Source of the DNA: JAJXSS01 sp964547135
GTDB taxonomy: Bacteria > Planctomycetota > Phycisphaerae > Phycisphaerales > Phycisphaeraceae
NCBI GenBank assembly: GCA_964547135.1
Contig: CAZJMK010000107.1
Coordinates: forward strand, 1-7,202
Reading direction: 5' to 3'
DNA: 7,202 nucleotides
The notes under the pieces are model-generated. The model made no database searches. It was given only the letters and a program-made list of their open reading frames with translations, and had not been told where the DNA came from. Positions within the stretch are counted from its first letter, which is position 1; each line of letters begins with the position of its first letter. Below, one piece after another: positions 6,231-7,202 of the stretch. The position numbers were made by a program, and so were the translations under genes.

Positions 6231-6236
6231 CGAGGA
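6214..6236. repeat. Direct repeat GACGAGGA spanning the flippase-like stop codon
   Basis: GACGAGGA occurs at 6214-6221 and again at 6229-6236, 15 bases apart. The TGA stop (6228-6230) overlaps the start of the second copy. The sequence looks like spacer-type repeat rather than conserved coding DNA, which suggests the reading frame runs into an intergenic element. Confidence 0.55.
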
Positions 6237-6247
6237 CTTGGGTATGC

Positions 6248-6287
6248 CGGCTGGTTGAACGGTGAGTCGGTAAATCGGTGAATCGGT
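6248..6287 (+). repeat. Degenerate octamer tract, consensus GAATCGGT, five units
   Basis: Five units in strict 8-base register: CGGCTGGT, TGAACGGT, GAGTCGGT, AAATCGGT and GAATCGGT. The tract follows the flippase-like stop and lies in the convergent spacer before the MBL-fold gene. Confidence 0.75.
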
Positions 6288-6311
6288 CAGAAAAGACGAA
6301 TACCATTCCGT

Positions 6312-6360
6312 CCAATTAACCAATTAACCAATTAACCAATTAACCAATTAACCAATTAAC
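6312..6360 (-). repeat. Perfect octamer array, unit CCAATTAA, six copies
   Basis: Six exact copies of CCAATTAA run from 6312 to 6359, with one further base. On the minus strand the unit is TAATTGGT, which fits the same NANTYGGY pattern as the nearby degenerate tracts but in opposite orientation. The array is AT-rich against its surroundings. It lies 26 bases past the MBL stop codon and could pair imperfectly with 6248-6287 in RNA (GGTGAATCGG against CCAATTAACC, 8 of 10). Confidence 0.97.
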
Positions 6361-6386
6361 GACACGGAATACCCAATACCCCACCC

Positions 6387-7049
6387 TCACCCCCGCGCTC
6401 CGACATACGGGTTGTACTTGCGTTCATCGCCAATGCTCGTCGGCGAACCGTGACCCGGCAACACCACCACCTCATCGGGCAACGTAAGCAACTGGGTTTT
6501 GATACTGCTCATCAACGTCGGCCCATCCGATGTCGGAAAGTCATAACGCCCGATGCTGCGATTGAAAAGGGTGTCACCCACCAGCGCGGTTTTCATGTCC
6601 GGTTGATAGAGCGTGATACCGCCGGGGCTGTGACCGGGTGTGTGACGAATTGCAAATTGCACCCCAGCCAGTTCGAGTTGCTGACCATGTTGCAACAGTT
6701 CATCCGCCGGGGGCGCGATCACCGGTTCATCCATCATCACCGACAGGTTCAACTGCGGGTCGGTCAAAAAATCGCGTTCCGCTTCGTGAATCAATATCGG
6801 TGCTTTGGGCCAGCGGGCACGCAATTCGTGCAACCCGGCAATGTGGTCCAGGTGTCCATGCGTCAGCACCACCTTCACCGGGTTCAACCCCGCATGTTGC
6901 ACAAATTTCACCATCGGCCCCGGTTCATACCCCGCATCAATGATCCAACAATCCTTGTTCGCACTCGACCGCGCATGAATGACATAACAGTTGGTCATCC
7001 AAGGCCCCAACGCAAACGTTTTGATCAATAGGTCAGCAGTGCTGTGCAT
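6387..7049 (-). CDS. Metallo-beta-lactamase-fold hydrolase, YcbL / glyoxalase II-like
   Basis: A 220-residue soluble, presumably cytoplasmic binuclear metal hydrolase. The metal ligands are all present: THGHLDH at 63-69 (His64, His66, Asp68, His69), His140 in HTPGHSPGG, Asp159 in GDTLF, and His200 in LPGHG. The GRYDFP block (167-172) and the ending GSPTSIGDERKYNPY (201-215) match YcbL-type glyoxalase II-like proteins. These are shorter than classical hydroxyacylglutathione hydrolases because the C-terminal substrate domain is missing. Thioester hydrolysis is the likely chemistry, but the substrate cannot be told from sequence. The ATG at 7049 fits the family N-terminus; no clear Shine-Dalgarno sequence precedes it (ATACATACAAC). 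It is transcribed alone and converges on the flippase-like gene across opposed octamer arrays. Confidence 0.93.
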   Translation of the reverse strand: MHSTADLLIKTFALGPWMTNCYVIHARSSANKDCWIIDAGYEPGPMVKFVQHAGLNPVKVVLTHGHLDHIAGLHELRARWPKAPILIHEAERDFLTDPQLNLSVMMDEPVIAPPADELLQHGQQLELAGVQFAIRHTPGHSPGGITLYQPDMKTALVGDTLFNRSIGRYDFPTSDGPTLMSSIKTQLLTLPDEVVVLPGHGSPTSIGDERKYNPYVGARG

Positions 7050-7083
7050 GTTGTATGTATCAATGAAAGATATTCATCTTAAG

Positions 7084-7104
7084 TCAGCGAAAGCCACACG
7101 CTGA
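7084..7104. other. Short inverted repeat in the MBL gene leader
   Basis: TCAGCG (7084-7089) and CGCTGA (7099-7104) are perfect complements around a 9-base loop. If transcription starts near 7153, this hairpin lies in the leader of the MBL-fold gene. It has no T run and is short, so it could be chance. Confidence 0.25.
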
Positions 7105-7116
7105 GCAGACTTTTGG

Positions 7117-7144
7117 GCCTGGGGGCTGGTAGCTAGGTGCTAGG
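7117..7144 (+). repeat. Degenerate heptamer tract, consensus NSCTNGG, four units
   Basis: Four units in 7-base register: GCCTGGG, GGCTGGT, AGCTAGG and TGCTAGG. AGCTAGG differs by one base from AGCTTGG, the minus-strand form of the perfect array that follows at 7171. The tract is therefore an opposite-orientation relative of that array. Confidence 0.55.
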
Positions 7145-7159
7145 CAGATTGTATTGGTA

Positions 7160-7188
7160 TATATAATTTTCCAAGCTCCAAGCTCCAA
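7160..7188 (-). promoter_or_regulatory. Candidate promoter for the MBL-fold gene, with -35 inside the heptamer array
   Basis: On the minus strand, TTGGAG (7188-7183) is followed after 17 bases by TATATA (7165-7160). A second possible -10, TACAAT, lies at 7153-7148. The -35 hexamer is part of the heptamer array itself. The leader to the ATG at 7049 would be about 100 bases. Confidence 0.3.
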
Positions 7189-7202
7189 GCTCCAAGCTCC
7201 AA
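7171..7202. repeat. Perfect heptamer array, unit CCAAGCT, at least 4.5 copies
   Basis: Four exact copies of CCAAGCT run from 7171 to 7198 and a fifth is cut by the window edge. The unit and orientation are identical to the array at 1-54 (AGCTCCA in another register). It lies upstream of the minus-strand MBL-fold gene, next to the AT-rich block 7159-7170. Confidence 0.97.

Noticed and set aside
6312..6360. CRISPR array
   Set aside because: The unit is only 8 bases with no spacers between copies; the heptamer arrays are rejected for the same reason. These are simple tandem repeats.
6450..7031. 193-codon plus-strand open frame over the MBL gene
   Set aside because: Shadow of the minus-strand gene, which holds every metal-ligand motif.
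7162..7167. Perfect TATAAT on the plus strand
   Set aside because: No acceptable -35 at 16-18 bases upstream, and it would transcribe only into the repeat array at the window edge.

Overview
The window looks like a stretch of chromosome from a free-living bacterium of middling to fairly high GC. My best guess is the Planctomycetota, possibly a Phycisphaerae-type lineage. That rests on the style of the two hypothetical genes (a short membrane-anchored protein with a 'YYMDLGTNELF' block, and a two-helix TPR-like protein) and on the repeat-rich spacers. No rRNA or other marker confirms it. I see no tRNA, rRNA, CRISPR array, transposase or phage gene.

Six genes are supported. From left to right: a CCA-adding enzyme/poly(A) polymerase family tRNA nucleotidyltransferase (minus); a complete rhamnulokinase (minus) upstream of it in transcription order; a 174-residue single-pass membrane protein with four cysteines (plus); a 309-residue membrane protein with TPR-like repeats (minus); a polytopic flippase-like (UPF0104/lysylphosphatidylglycerol synthase TM-type) protein (plus); and a YcbL-type metallo-beta-lactamase-fold hydrolase (minus). 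The arrangement is rhaB to cca in tandem, rhaB divergent from the 174-aa gene, that gene convergent on the TPR gene across a clear hairpin terminator, the TPR gene divergent from the flippase gene, and the flippase gene convergent on the MBL gene. The genes do not form one pathway; this reads as a housekeeping/accessory mosaic.

The unusual content is between the genes. Nearly every spacer carries tracts of 7- or 8-bp units. One octamer family, consensus NANTYGGY, occurs in five tracts around the flippase gene in both orientations; one of these is a perfect six-copy array, and another encodes part of the flippase C-terminus. A heptamer family (AGCTTGG, read as CCAAGCT or AGCTCCA on the plus strand) forms perfect arrays at both window ends, and the right one is preceded by degenerate units in the opposite orientation. 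The same layout, degenerate plus-strand units, a gap of about 25 bases, then a perfect minus-strand array, occurs for both unit lengths. A separate 122-bp element with 23-bp imperfect inverted ends lies between rhaB and cca and reaches the cca ribosome-binding site. Both window ends stop inside the same heptamer array, which suggests an assembly break at a multi-copy repeat.
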